Source of the DNA: Microstegium vimineum
Taxonomy: Eukaryota; Streptophyta; Magnoliopsida; Poales; Poaceae
Reading direction: 5' to 3'
Assembly (NCBI GenBank): GCA_022036555.1
Contig: CM039131.1
Span: 41,297,923 to 41,361,922, forward strand
DNA length: 64,000 nt
A program made the translations under genes and the position numbers. This document shows positions 11,490 through 23,300 of this stretch, piece after piece. Every line of letters starts with the position of its first letter. Positions within the stretch are counted from its first letter, which is position 1. The notes below the pieces were generated by a model. It was not told the DNA's origin, searched no databases, and worked only from the letters and a program-made list of their open reading frames with translations.

Positions 11490-12410
11490 TTTACATATAA
11501 AGGAAGAGAAAAAAAAATTCCTGCATATATAGTGGAAGATAAAAAAAATGCATTGTTGCGGAGGAAGAGAAAAACACAACAATAAAACACATTGCACCAT
11601 ATAAAGAGGGATAAAAAAGTCAACAAATAAATATATCGCTCCATATACAGATGAAAAAAAAAACAGTCAAGGGGTTCACGGCGCAATGACAAAGGTCATT
11701 GGTTGGGGGACTCCCACCCAGGGTTGAAATCTTGGGTGCGACACTTTATTCTGGATTTATTCAAGAATTTTCCGACGCTACGCATTAAGTGGTAGGCGAC
11801 GTTCCCGACGACAGCGAGACGCCTGTGGTGACTTCGTGAACTTCAAGATTTGTCGGTTCAGTCCTTCGAAGGTGCTCATAGGGTTTGCGTGTGTGCGTGC
11901 GTTTTGAGTGTCTGTGTTGTATTGTGTACTTAAAAAAACAGATAAAATGACGGCTCCATATACAATGGAAGAAAAAAAAACAGATAAAATGACGGAAAAA
12001 CATATTGCTGCACATATACAGGAAGAAAAAACACACATTGCTACATATATAGAGGAAGGAAAAAATAGATAAAGCAACAAAAAAACTTTTCTGCACATAC
12101 AAAAGAAGAAAAAACAAAGGAAGAAAAACATATTGCTGCATATAAGAGAAAGGAAAAAAAAAGAAAAAGAGCAAAGAAAAAACACATTGCTGCGTATACA
12201 GGTGAAGAAAAAAAAACAAGCAGGTGAATAAAAAGGCAAAAAAAAAGCATGAGCAGGTGAAAAAAAAAAAAACAAAAAAAACAAAAAACATGAGCAGGTG
12301 AAGAAAAGAACCAGAAAAAAGCACGAGCTGCTGTAGAAAAAAAAAACGAAAACATACATGCATGCATGAGCTGCTGAAGAAAAAAAACAAAAAACTGAAG
12401 AAAAAAGAAC
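11490..12410. repeat. Degenerate A-rich tandem array, split by a SINE
   Basis: Imperfect units of roughly 30-40 bp repeat the theme ACATTGCTGCATATACAGG followed by AAGAAAAAA. The array occupies about 11490-11670 and 11941-12410 and is interrupted by the SINE. Long open frames on the minus strand here, rich in Phe, Ser and Cys, arise only from the poly-purine bias. Confidence 0.7.
11671..11938 (+). mobile_element. tRNA-derived SINE (copy 1)
   Basis: About 260 bp. The 5' part has a tRNA-like box A (GGCGCAATGACAAAGG, about 11680-11695) and a box B-like GGTTGAAATCT at 11722-11732. The body resembles the second copy at 17599-17884 in inverse orientation. The 3' end runs GTGTTGTATTGTGTACTT into A7, as expected of a retroposed element. 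The internal Pol III promoter elements are diverged. Assignment to one of the named Poaceae SINE families would need a database. Confidence 0.75.
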
Positions 12411-12922
12411 AATTTTTATCCTTTATTCTCGTCTCATAAGAATGAGCTGCTGGTTCACTCCCCAATTGAGGTATCCCCCGCCACAATTTGTTTTGGAACT
12501 GAAAGATATATAACCCTTCTAGACTTCTAGTAAGACCACAAGTGCATTAATTATTTCTTTTAAGTTCGACACTACACCGCGAACTATTTTATGCCACACC
12601 GAAGCAAGTCGAGTCGAACCCAGATCTTTTCGCCCTGAACCGAACGGGGCCCTTCCAGTACGCACCACTGACATGTCGGGTGGGACCAGCGCCAACACAC
12701 ATGACACATGGGAAGCAATATGCATTGGTGGCCCATGAAGCTAGCTAGCTGGCCGCCACCAACCTACACGATGGGCCAGCCCAGCCTGAGCCGGAGGTCC
12801 AGGTCCGTGCAGTTGTGGTGCAACAGCAGCGGCTTGCGGCTTGCCTTGTGCCTGCCTCTTATATCTCTCTCAGGATTGCATTGCCATGGCCATGGCCACG
12901 CAGATCATTCATCTGCATGACT
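12411..12922. other. Spacer without a recognisable gene
   Basis: Unique-looking sequence with short open frames on both strands that resemble nothing known to me. Confidence 0.5.
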
Positions 12923-13189
12923 CTTAGTGCATCTCCAAGAGTTTTTCTAAATTTTAGAGTGTTATTTGCATAAAAGTCATTTTATATATCTTTTAATTTT
13001 TCAACAACTTTTCTATATCACACGCATACTCATTCTCGTCTTCTATATTTGGCTAGCGAAAAATCCGAAATAGAGGATGACTATATTTAGATGACCATTC
13101 AGACAAGCTGTTGGAGGATCGTTTTTCACCAAAATCTTTATTCCTAACATTTAGAAAAGATATGGAGAGTCTTTTGGAGATGCTCTAAG
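12923..13189. mobile_element. Tourist-like MITE, GCATCTCCAA ends
   Basis: A 267-bp AT-rich element with inverted ends CTTAGTGCATCTCCAAGAG and, on the other strand, CTTAGAGCATCTCCAAAAG. TTA on the left and TAA on the right could be a decayed target duplication. Confidence 0.65.
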
Positions 13190-13398
13190 GCACCGTTTAT
13201 ATTATTCATAGGAGCCATTTTTATTTATCCTTTCTTCTTCTATTATAGCACCAGTAAAAATAGCATAAGCTAGTTTTTTTTATTAGTTTCACATGTTCTT
13301 ACCAGCTCTACTAGAAGTTAAAACTGGTAGAAATTGTATCAAACAGGTCTAAAAGAGCGTCATCCGCCGCGAAGATATCGCATTCTTGTTGTGATATA

Positions 13399-13673
13399 CT
13401 ACCTTTCCAAATGATAGTTTGTTTGATTTTTTAACCCTTAATTTAACCACTCATCTTATTTAATTTTTTTATGTAAAATATCATTTCTTTTGTTATGGTT
13501 TGCTTATTTAATGAATGATCTATATAAATGACTTAGAGGTCCCTTTGCAGGCCTTCCTAATGAAAATTTTTTTAACTATGTTTATGTAAATTTTTTAAAT
13601 AAAATGAGTAGTTAAATTTATGATTAAAAAAGTCAAACGAATTATAATTTAAAAGGAATAGCTGAGAGGTAGT
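13399..13673. mobile_element. Stowaway-like MITE, CTACCTTTCC ends
   Basis: Imperfect palindrome of about 275 bp. The left end CTACCTTTCC with GTTTGTTTGATTTTTTAACC pairs with a right end that reads CTACCTCTCAGC on the other strand. The flanks contain TA. The interior is AT-rich and non-coding. Confidence 0.55.
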
Positions 13674-14791
13674 TATAGTTGTGCTACGTACACTGATGGC
13701 TGCACGGCTGGTGCTAGAAGATCAAACGGTTTGTTTATTTTAACTTGTCATTCAGCCAAGCTTATTAATTAAAAAAAACTCTAATATTTAGACTACTTCC
13801 AATTTATTTCAGTTTGTTTTAGCTAATTCTTCCTTATAGAACACTACTCAATCAGTTTAAATAGCTGATTTTATTTTTTTACCAGTTGAACAGAGGGGAA
13901 CATCAACCACCGAGATCAGTCAGTCTGAATACTTGGTGCTGTAAAAAAAGTCTGCGAGCATGGTGTGTACAAAGGTCGGACGCCTTTCTAGAGCGAGTGA
14001 CCTACAGCTTGACACGAATCATGTCCGCGAAACAGCCTGAACCCTTCACAGGGCAAAGTGCAGACGCAGCGCAGGGCAGGGCAGGGCAAGAGCTGCAGCT
14101 TTTGCCACAGTAGCTGAGAGGGAAAGGAGAGGGTAGCATGGCCTATCCTGTTCCCTCGCAACGACTAAACAGCATGTGGGACTGCCATGAGCGGCCTCGG
14201 GCTTGGCCTTGGCCCACGAGAATGGTGAACAATGTGGGGAGTGCTTCATCATTGTTTCACTTTCACGGTTGCAGAAGCAGCCAATCTCACCAGCCATCAT
14301 CGATCTCACCATCGCCATCAATTGAGGAACGATGGATCCCGAATTCTCCACGGATTCCGAATTCATGAAGCAGCAGCAGGCAAATGTCATGCAGAAAGCA
14401 GAATAAACACACCGGGACGGGACAAACATTGTGTTAGAATTCAGATCAGTTGACAGTTCGGCATGCATACATAACCACACCACAGAAACCAAACCACCGC
14501 GCCGCACACGCTGCGGCGAGGACGCACAAGCAACACAAGCTCAATCATCACAAACACAAACCTGACGAATGCTATCTACAGCCGCTACCCCGATCCGATC
14601 CGACCTCGCGTGTTCTTTCCAGCTCGCCGCATTCCTCACACCGCAAAAAATCACAGGGAAAACACGCGGAATGCACAACCCCAACCCCCGGAGAGCGGAG
14701 ATGCACGAAACGAGACGCAGAAGCACGGCGTGCCACGCGTCGACCGACGCATGCGGTTAGGCAGGCAGCAACAATGCGGCGGCGGCGGCGG
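13674..14791. other. Spacer, partly 3' flank of the TCP gene
   Basis: Around 13800-13885 is a partial MITE end (CAGTTTGTTTTAGC, AACACTACTCAATCAGTTTAAATAGC) of the family also seen at 59325-59535. About 300-400 bp next to 14791 is probably the TCP 3' UTR. No other gene is supported. Confidence 0.45.
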
Positions 14792-15424
14792 TCACCGGGA
14801 CTCCTCCTCTGACGGCCTCGTGGCGCCGGAGAGCACGGAGAGAAGGTTGAGGTGGTGGCCCTGCGCCGCCACGGACGCGTACGCCTGCGCCGCCGCCTCC
14901 TGCGAGGGCGAGAGGCCCCACGCCGCCACGGGCCGCGCCTGCTGCAGGCTCGCCCAGAACGGCGCCGGCGGCGAAGGCGTCACCGTCTCCTGCTCATCAA
15001 CGCGCGGGCGCTTCCCGAGGAGCGAGAACGAGGCGCCGGCGCCGGCCGAGGAGGAGGTGGACGGGGCGGAGGAGCAGGAGAAGACGGCCGGGGTGGTGCC
15101 GGACCCCGTGGCCGCCAGGATGGAGGGCTCGGCCTGGCGGAGCAGCCACTCGATGGTCTGCCCGTCCGACTTGAGCCCGAGCTCGCGGGTGAGCTGGAAC
15201 ACGCGCGCCGCGCACACGATCGGCATCCGCACCCGCCGCCCGCGCCCGTTCACCTTGCTGTGCCGGTCCTTGCCCGCGCCAGGGCTCGCCTTCTTCGCCT
15301 CGGGCGCCGCGGCGTCGGCGGTGGCTGGAGCTGCGGCGACCGCCAGAGACATCGGCGGGGCCGGTGGCGGCGCGATCATGGGCCGGTAGACTTGGAAGGT
15401 GGCGGCGCCGTCGCGAGAAGCCAT
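14792..15424 (-). CDS. Class I TCP transcription factor (PCF type)
   Basis: Intronless 210-aa nuclear protein. The basic helix-loop-helix-like TCP domain spans about residues 52-110: [17 protein letters not shown] is the DNA-contacting basic region, [18 protein letters not shown] forms helix I and loop, and [19 protein letters not shown] is helix II. The short basic region lacking the extra four residues of class II, and the ATGSGTTPA end, place it in class I (PCF), whose members bind GGNCCCAC-type sites and usually promote cell proliferation. The N-terminus and C-terminus are Ala/Pro-rich and low in complexity. The start [15 protein letters not shown] is the only upstream Met in frame and is followed soon by the domain. 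A TATA sequence lies 134 bp upstream. Which of the short TCP7/11/21-like paralogues it equals cannot be decided here. Confidence 0.95.
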   Translation of the reverse strand: MASRDGAATFQVYRPMIAPPPAPPMSLAVAAAPATADAAAPEAKKASPGAGKDRHSKVNGRGRRVRMPIVCAARVFQLTRELGLKSDGQTIEWLLRQAEPSILAATGSGTTPAVFSCSSAPSTSSSAGAGASFSLLGKRPRVDEQETVTPSPPAPFWASLQQARPVAAWGLSPSQEAAAQAYASVAAQGHHLNLLSVLSGATRPSEEESR

Positions 15425-15557
15425 GGGTGGGTTCTCTCTGTCTCGTAGAGTACCAGTTTGTTTGTGGTGGACAGGGCTTGTGGGGAGGCAGGGGGCTGAT
15501 TGGGATAGCCGGATAGGGATAGGGGCCGCGCCAGACCTTAGCCCCGGGGTGGAACCA

Positions 15558-15565
15558 TTTATAAA
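15558..15565 (-). promoter_or_regulatory. TATA box of the TCP gene
   Basis: TTTATAAA, self-complementary, sits 134 bp upstream of the TCP start codon at 15424. This gives a leader of roughly 100 bp if used. Confidence 0.5.
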
Positions 15566-16759
15566 GCGGTCTGATTTTTCTGTTGTAATTTTATTTTATT
15601 TATTTATTTAGCTACCATTATGCTTATTCGTCCCTATCTCGATTTGTAAAAAAAATATTTATACCTTTAACGAAATTTATTAAAAATACTTAGATTTAAA
15701 TATCTACCATAAATACTAACAATTTTTAATATATATTTAATTAAGATTGTTTCTTAGTAAACAAAAATAATAAATATTTATAGATATTTAGGGACATAGA
15801 TAGAGAGTAACGAGTAATGTATGTTTTTTCTTGGCTCTCATATCAGTGGCTGAACACCTTAGTAAAGTAGGAGTAGGTGTATATTAGTGATGGACACAAA
15901 TTGGTACGTACTATTTTTTAAGAAAATCTTAACTTTATTAATCAGAAATAATTACTGTTTGTACTAAACTTATAGCAAAGTCAGGTATATATGCATGGCA
16001 GACACGCTGCTGACAATAAAACTTTACGAACATACTCCTTTGCTAGAAAATCATAAACTCTAATCTGATCTCTTTTATGTAAACAAACTCAGTGACTCTG
16101 ATCGTTTCGCTAAAATTTAATTTATGTTGATTTATTATGAAAGAAAAATATTATTCGTTCGCTGAAAAATATTTGTTAAAATAGTGCTGATAAACAACGT
16201 CAAAATCTCTTTTATGTACAAACGCAGCTCCTCGTGAAGTTCATCCACGAGCGCTTATGTTTTCTTTACTCTTTATAAGACTAGGCCGTATAAACTGTGA
16301 TTTTGAGAGTGCATGTAGTCACAGATATTAGATTTCAGGAAACGAGAAGCTGAGCTTATTAAGATAGTGTATTCTACTTATCACTGAAAGAAAATATAAC
16401 TATCTCAAATTCTCAATTTTCATGTAGATACGATAAATACAGTGAAAGAAAAGTGGGCAGTGGGGTCCATTTTCTGAAGGAAAATAGAAAGTGAATTTAC
16501 TAATATAAGAAAACTTGTGCATTGAGCACACAGCCGCACTTGACCATTTGTGCATTAAGCTAGCAAGTCGTTTGCCTCCTTGGCACTTGAGCGGCGAAAG
16601 ACACACTCCGTACTTGGCTCAGCCCAGATTTGCAGTCCTAGGCAATCAGCTTATTTGACGGTTATAGACCAACGACTTGAATTTAAAACGCTCCATTTCC
16701 TTTTTTTTATTATTTTGGCCGATACGTATCTCAGCATGTACTGTACGCTCGATCTGTTA
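15566..16759. other. Spacer upstream of the TCP gene, no gene
   Basis: AT-rich DNA with no supportable coding region. It would hold distal promoter sequence of the TCP gene. Confidence 0.5.
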
Positions 16760-17567
16760 CCGTGTGTTTGGTTCCTGGGTTCTGGTGGGTTGAAACGGGT
16801 TGAACCCAAATGGATCCATGTTTGGATTGGGGGTTGTGTGAGATTGGGTATATTCCCCTCAGATACGGGTTGAACTCATTCCACCAAATCGAGGGGATGG
16901 TGTGGGTTCAGCTGGGTCGCACGTGGAGAAGTCGCGAGGCTAGGCGAAGCCGGGGCGCTGCTCAGCGCCGGTGCGGGCAGCAGCAGGCCACGGAAGGCGA
17001 GGAGGAGCAGGCCAGTGCCGCGCGCGCGTGACACTGGTGCGCAGCAGCAGCCGGCGGCGAAGGAGAAGGTGAGGAGGAGCACGGGGCACGTGCGCGGTAG
17101 CCGCCGGTCACGAAGCAGAAGGCGAGTACGGAGGAGGAGGAGCGTGCGCAGCACCGGTTCGCAGCAGCCTCCGACTCCGAGCAACGGGATCGCAGCCGGC
17201 GGCGGGCAGATCTCCTCTGATGGGAGTCGGTGCCGATACAGGAGTGGCCGCGGTCTAGGGTGCGCGGAGCCGGTGCCGATGCGGGAGCCTATGTCGGGAG
17301 CGGGGAGGGGCTGCCGATCGGTGCGGGCGGAAGCGAGCAGCGATGCGAGAAGTCGAGCCGGGGAGGAGAGAAAAGGGGAAGGGAGAAGAACGGTCAGACA
17401 ATGACATGTGGACCCCATGTATCATTGATTCAACCCTCTCCAACCCAACCTAATAACCAAACAAAAACGTGGGATGAAATCAACCCTGTAACCAAACAAG
17501 GAAACTCATTCCTAAAAACTGAGTTGGACCCAACCCAACTCAGTTGGTTCCCAAGCCAAACACACGG
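16760..17567. mobile_element. Non-autonomous TIR element with GC-rich core
   Basis: The ends CCGTGTGTTTGG and CCAAACACACGG are perfect 12-bp inverses, and the imperfect inverted arms extend about 100 bp (CTGGGTTC, GGGTTGAACCC). Between them lies a GC-rich, AGG/CGG-biased core at about 16920-17390 that is unlike the AT-rich arms. No clear target duplication was found. A related element enters the window at 63337. The open frames in the core have no recognisable domain; the core may be a captured gene fragment, but that is inference. Confidence 0.65.
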
Positions 17568-17598
17568 ACATTACAGTATTTCGGTTGTTCGGGAGTTC

Positions 17599-17884
17599 TT
17601 TTTTTTAAGAGTATACAGTACAACGCAGACACTCAACACGAACGCACACTCGCCCCTACGAACACACGCACGTAAACCCTACCTCTATGAGCACCTTCGA
17701 AGGACTGAGCCGACAGATCTTAAAGTTCACGAAGTCACCACGGACGTCTCGCTGTCGATGGAAACGTCGCCTACCACTTAATGCGTAGCGCCGGAAAATC
17801 CTGAAATAAATACAGAATAAAGTGTAAGATTTAAATCTGGGTGGAAGCCCCAACTAATAGCCTTTGCCATTGCGGTACGGCGAT
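17599..17884 (-). mobile_element. tRNA-derived SINE (copy 2)
   Basis: Inverse-oriented relative of the element at 11671-11938. It starts with T8 (the A tail on the other strand), passes through GAGCACCTTCGAAGGACTGAG and GACGTTTCC-like blocks, and ends with the tRNA-like head (on the minus strand CCGCAATGGCAAAGGC). Box B is decayed. Confidence 0.75.
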
Positions 17885-18396
17885 TACTATTTGACTAAAA
17901 TACGGCTGGTTTCTGACTGCACGTTGGCGTCTGCGTCTGCACTGACTAGAGTCTACAAAAGGGCAACCCAGGGACAGACATGCAGCAGTGCAGCGCTGTG
18001 CACTGTAGACGCAGGTCCCAGGGGAAGGGCCGAGGCGGGGCAGGGCACATGGGACGCTGGGTCCGCTCTGGACTGGTGGCTCTCACTTTGCTGTACGACG
18101 ACTTCGATACAGCAGCCCCGCAGGCCTTTCCCAATTGGCATTTGGCAAAGCCCCTAGCCGCGTACAGTAATCGTAACAGCACGTGATCCCATCGCTTCAT
18201 TCATCGTACTACTATACTACTTACTAGTCTACTACTACTAGTGTGTCATTACAAGTCTGATTATATTTTACAGGTGACATATTAGGAGTAGTAAACAAAG
18301 GGACGTACGAAGAGACCAACTTTTCAGGTCTCGATTTAGATGTTTTTTTTCTTATACTGTAGGAGTATACATATGGGGAGAGAATATGCACCAGGG
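17885..18396. other. Spacer without a recognisable gene
   Basis: Moderately GC-rich sequence with short open frames and no recognisable protein or RNA gene. Confidence 0.5.
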
Positions 18397-18640
18397 CCTT
18401 GTTCACTTCCCTTCAAAATTTCAAATTTTCTGTCACATCTCCGTCTCATCGAATCTTTAAATACATACATGTAGTATTAAATATAGATAAAAAATATAAC
18501 TAATTACACAGTTCATCTGTAATTTGCGAGACGAATCTTTTAAGTCTAGTTACTCCATAATTGGACAATAATTACCACATATAAACGAAAGTGCTACAGT
18601 GTCAAAATTTCAAATAATTTTGGATCTAAACACCCCCAGA
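18397..18640. mobile_element. MITE, GGCCTTGTTTAGTTCC family
   Basis: About 245 bp with left end GGGCCTTGTTCACTTCC and right end TTTGGATCTAAACACCCC. The interior has hallmark blocks ATTAAATATAGATAAAAAAT, TAATTTGCGAGACGAATC and AAACGAAAGTGCTACAGT. Other copies of this abundant grass family lie at about 38700-38935 and 43660-44041. Confidence 0.75.
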
Positions 18641-19789
18641 TCAAAGATTCGCGCGTTGATGGTTGAAGATGGCGACCAAGCTAAGCAGGTGTCATTCTCG
18701 CTCAAAAAGGGCGAACTGGCTCAGGTCATTTTCAAACAATAAAGGGCCAGGATACGCGTGCAGCGAGGGGCGAGATACTGCCGGCGATACTCCAAGAAGG
18801 GATAGAGCCAGCCCGGACTGACGAACCTGAATCAGAACTCGGTGCAGAGCTGCGAACGGTGAGCCCGTCGTTGTACTGTGGATGCAGCGCTCGCTTGCTG
18901 CAGACATGTCACACCCTGCACAGCTGCTCAGCTACTACGGCACGGGGTTGTGTGGAGCCCGGCCCCGGCCGGGACCGGGAGCACGCGGCTGGATCACCGG
19001 GAGGATTGACGGCTGGCTGGCTGGCCTGACGCAACAACGCAACAGGTCGCAGTTGAGCCCAGGCTGGACCACCTGCTGCGGTTCTGCGGCTCTGCGCTGC
19101 GGTTCGTCGTGCCCGCGCGGAACACCGCTTGCATTTGTGTAGGGTGCACGCCACATTCCGGTCAGTCAGGAATTGACTCCGCGTTTTTATTCCGGTGACC
19201 TACCAGATGTACTGGCTGGAATTGAAATGATTGACGCCATTGCTGGCTGGGTGCCGAGTTCTGTCTGCGCGTGCGAGGCATCAGTAATTAGGCGTCGCTG
19301 GGTGTCGAGTTCTGCGATGCATCAGTAAATTCTTCTCATTTATTTTTAGACATAAATTGGTACTCTGCTGTCTACACGTAAATTATTTTTTTAGAGTTAT
19401 CTTGAATCAATCTTTTATCTTTAATCAAATTTACAAAAAAAATCATATAAAATATCCCTGGCATAAAATCAATATATTATGAAAGCATAGGTAACATAGA
19501 CTCATAGAGTAGTAGTACTTCCTTACACTGGGCATACTGCATTCGTGCCCACAAGGAACGAGAGTGGTTTCAGATCCATCTATGGCATACCGTGACACAA
19601 CCTAGGCTCCAGTGATTCTTCAGTAGTGAAACGGGCAGACCGGCAGAGCATAGTTCCAAGGCAAAGCATCGTACTACCTTTCCATTCCAGGAAAAAATTA
19701 ATTCCAGTACATTTTTTATAATGTCAAAAGTTTAACCAAATATATGGTTTAAGATATTAGTGCTTATTACCGATACTTACTCCCTCTGT
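18641..19789. other. Spacer without a recognisable gene
   Basis: A GC-rich patch at about 18690-19150 contains short open frames on both strands with no family resemblance, then AT-rich DNA. No gene is supported. Confidence 0.45.
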
Positions 19790-20045
19790 TTCAAATTATG
19801 ACACTTGCTCCCTCTTCAAATTCAAATTATGAGATGTTTTGGGTTTTTTTCAGATTTATAACTGTCATTATGCACTTAGATATAAGTTATGTCTAAACTA
19901 TGTATCTAAAAATACCAAAACATTTTATAATTTAGAACAGAGTGAGTATTTGATACCATAACTATTTAATAATTTCTTAACATAATCATTAGGATATTTA
20001 ACTTACTAATATGATTGAATGGCATTCTTTTTCAAACGGAGGGAG
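19790..20045. mobile_element. Stowaway MITE
   Basis: About 256 bp with ends CTCCCTCTGTTTCAAA and TTTCAAACGGAGGGAG flanked by TA on both sides, which is diagnostic of Stowaway (Tc1/mariner-derived) MITEs. It lies just downstream of the spinster-like gene. Confidence 0.85.
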
Positions 20046-20310
20046 TAAAATTCTAGCCAGTAAGTTATGACATGTTACAATCCGAAATTGTTTTACATTC
20101 GTAAAAACAATTCTAGCACTCTCTTGCATGTTTCTGTAGCCTGTACAAAAAAGTAAAAAGAAATAACGGAAAGCAAACAGACCTCATATATGTACATGTA
20201 CAGCCAACGGGCATGCAGATTTACATTTCACATGTTGCTAGCACAAGGGAAATACTACGAACTAAGATTACCCTTCCAAGAAATAAAAGGTTGCGTGACT
20301 TGCGCAGATT

Positions 20311-23300
20311 TTAGTCAGATGTCCGTGGCTCGTCGTTTTCATCAAGCAGTGGCCTGAGATTGGATCTCTCGGCGACAGTAATGCCATGCTCACTCTCTTC
20401 GTTGAAACGATCTACGCTGGGGACAAATATGCCTGCAAAGACAAGATCATCTCAACTTCATTTGAATTATCATAATGCAAATCTACACAACAGGTATATA
20501 CTGACTACTAAGCATTGCGGATGACAATGTCAAACCGAAGGGGGCTTTAGGTGGGGAATTTTAATTGATCCGTGGAAATTGCATAGTATACTTGGTAGAA
20601 TAGGAATATTCAAACCATACATTTTGTTGATCGTAGGCATGCAATTATTTTTTTGGGTGAATTGATGGTAAGTAGCAAGTGGTCATAATAACATCAAAAT
20701 GCTCCTAAGTGGGATAATGCTTCGTGAAGGTTTTTCATCAGCATGGGAAAGTCTGAAAGAAAAAAGAGAACCTATAATCTGTGACACTGTGGCCTATTAT
20801 ACTATGAAACTTACCAATGAACCAGAACACAACTGCAGCGAAAAGGATGGATGTCAATATAAGAGCTGTGGCCCTCCAGTTATTGATTTTGTCCTGCATC
20901 AAGGTTCGAAAGTATCTTTCAGGGAAAACAAAACAAAATTTCAACCAGAACACAACTGCATCAAGGAAGAACACCATGTAAGTTTTAAGTGTGTTCCGGT
21001 GAGACCATAAAGCCTATCATGTTTCACACAGAATCTGATACACCAAAATTTCAACAAGTAACTGTACTACACAGGCCAATCTCAATCATGATGGACCTAT
21101 ATATTTAATCATGTAGAAGGAAAATGGCAAGTTGTGGATAGTCAGTTTGCTAACAGAATGCACCATCCACAATAACAGCGAAGAAGCACCTGAAGAAGCC
21201 CAACAAGAGGTGAAGAAGGCACATCGCCAAATATATGGATTGAAACAGTAGATACAGCCATTGACAATGGCCGCAAACGTGGCTTCACGGTGTGAAGGCA
21301 TACAAAATTTACAGGTGCCTGCAAGTCAAAAAAAAAGAAAGCATATGCATAAGTCAACTAGGTGCATGCATTTAAATACACTGAAAAAATGCTTACCTGT
21401 TCAGGCGTGAAAAGTAAATTAATGCAGAAGCGAGTTTGCAACATAAAGCAATTGTTTCCTTGTCGCACCAATACACGTCCAGAAATTAACGTTGCAGGTA
21501 AATACTGATATTAAGCTCTAGGATGAAGTATGAAAATGTTGTACAGAACAAAGCAATTACCTGAGTTGCGAAAACTGAAAGCTCACCAACTACAAAGGAG
21601 GGTATGAACCCATAAAGGCTCTTGAAACAAAAAGCACCAAAGCAGAATATTGCCCCTACAAATGTAGCGCCAGAAAGAAGCTGCAAGAAAAGTCTCATGA
21701 ATCTATGGAAATAAACAAAACACATTTTGGGGGGTCGATGATTGAAAGCGGTACACAAAATGACTTAGTTAAGCTCTATTGCCCAAAACTAAAGATTCAT
21801 ACGCATTTTGGGGGATCAATGATAGTACTCCTAGCTACTGTCTGGTTTAGAAACAGGAATCTGGCCCTGCATATATAATGTTACTGCCATCACTAAGAAA
21901 CCAAATAGGAACAAGAATGAAGGCAAATTGGCAAGCACTTACCCTAAGGGGCCGTTTGGATCCCTTCATTTTAGAGGAATTAGAATCTACTCAATGTATT
22001 GGGCTATTTGGCTTGGAATTTGACATTCCACGACTTTCCCAAGCTCACAACTTAAATTCATAGGTTGGGAGATGGAAATGGATTCTATGGATCACCATGC
22101 AATATTTCTACTCTACAACTCAAAGCATGCTTTTAAACTCGCTTTTCTAGAGTAAAAATGCAACGTATAAGCATCTCTTGTATGGCTATCGATAGTATAC
22201 AAATATATTTAATATGCAACCATATTAGCTTAATTAATTTGTGCCTAAATTATAATTATTAGTAGAATGGATCCAATTCCAAGGATCCAAACGGAGCCTA
22301 AGTGAAATTACAATAGTAAATTACATAAATTGATTACTATATGCCCTAACTTAGTAAATGTTCAAATGGTGAATGCATGAACTGATTATTGCATGCCATA
22401 TACAAAAATGGTAAATGCAGACATTTGAGGTCAACAGTCTACCGAACTCATGAAAAAGCAACTTCAAAGCATAAATTAAGGCTGTGGAGAATGTCAGCTT
22501 GCAGCCTACTTCATAAGTTCAAAACAAAACAAAGATGCATTTCGAATGGACAAATGTCAAAGACAAAACTGTCATTGATGAATATATTGTAAAAAGTAAA
22601 ACAAAACAAAGATGCATTTCAAATGGAATATTTTATTACCTTGAAAGCATTAGGAATAGTAGACCCTATCTTGTCAAGGATGAAACCTCCTGCTAGTGTT
22701 CCAACAATTCCACACACTATAGTAATTCCGCCAAACATAAGATCTGCACTCCCCTGATGTTCAAAATTCAATGTGAAAAGTTACCCAGTGAACAGAGAAT
22801 GTACTGAGTTCTGATGAATTATGAAATACAGCATTATAATGAACATATATGCTACAGTAAGACATTGCCGAATGTGAGTTAAAGACACAGCATTTACCAT
22901 ATTGTAGATCTCTTGACCTGCCTTTGGGCCCCAGTAGGAATAAGCACCAATGACAAAGTTGTAGGAAATATAACCTGAAATAACGTAGGCATAAAGTAAA
23001 CTCCAAAACCATAAGCAGAGGTACCAAAACAATGGAACGCATAAGATCAAGAGAGGACAATCTAACCTAAGACAACGATGACAAAAACCTTCTCCTGTAG
23101 TAGTTCTTTCATATCTTTGCTGAAGCGACCAATCTCAGTCATGAGACCATGGCAAAAACTGGACCTGGAAGATCAAAATAGAAGTATTGAGCCTTTATAT
23201 ATCATTAAAAAGCCCAGAAAAATCCTTTATACATATAATAACTGCAGTAAACCAGCAAGTTGGTAACTCGTAATCACTTTAAATATCTAAGGCAATTATC

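Noticed and set aside
11680..11740. tRNA-like box A and box B
   Set aside because: The segment cannot fold into a full tRNA cloverleaf by eye and is shared with a second inverse copy, so it is a SINE head, not a tRNA gene.
11778..12486. Overlapping minus-strand ORFs of 123-233 aa rich in Phe, Ser and Cys
   Set aside because: They mirror the A-rich tandem array and SINE; the composition follows poly-T codons and no domain is visible.
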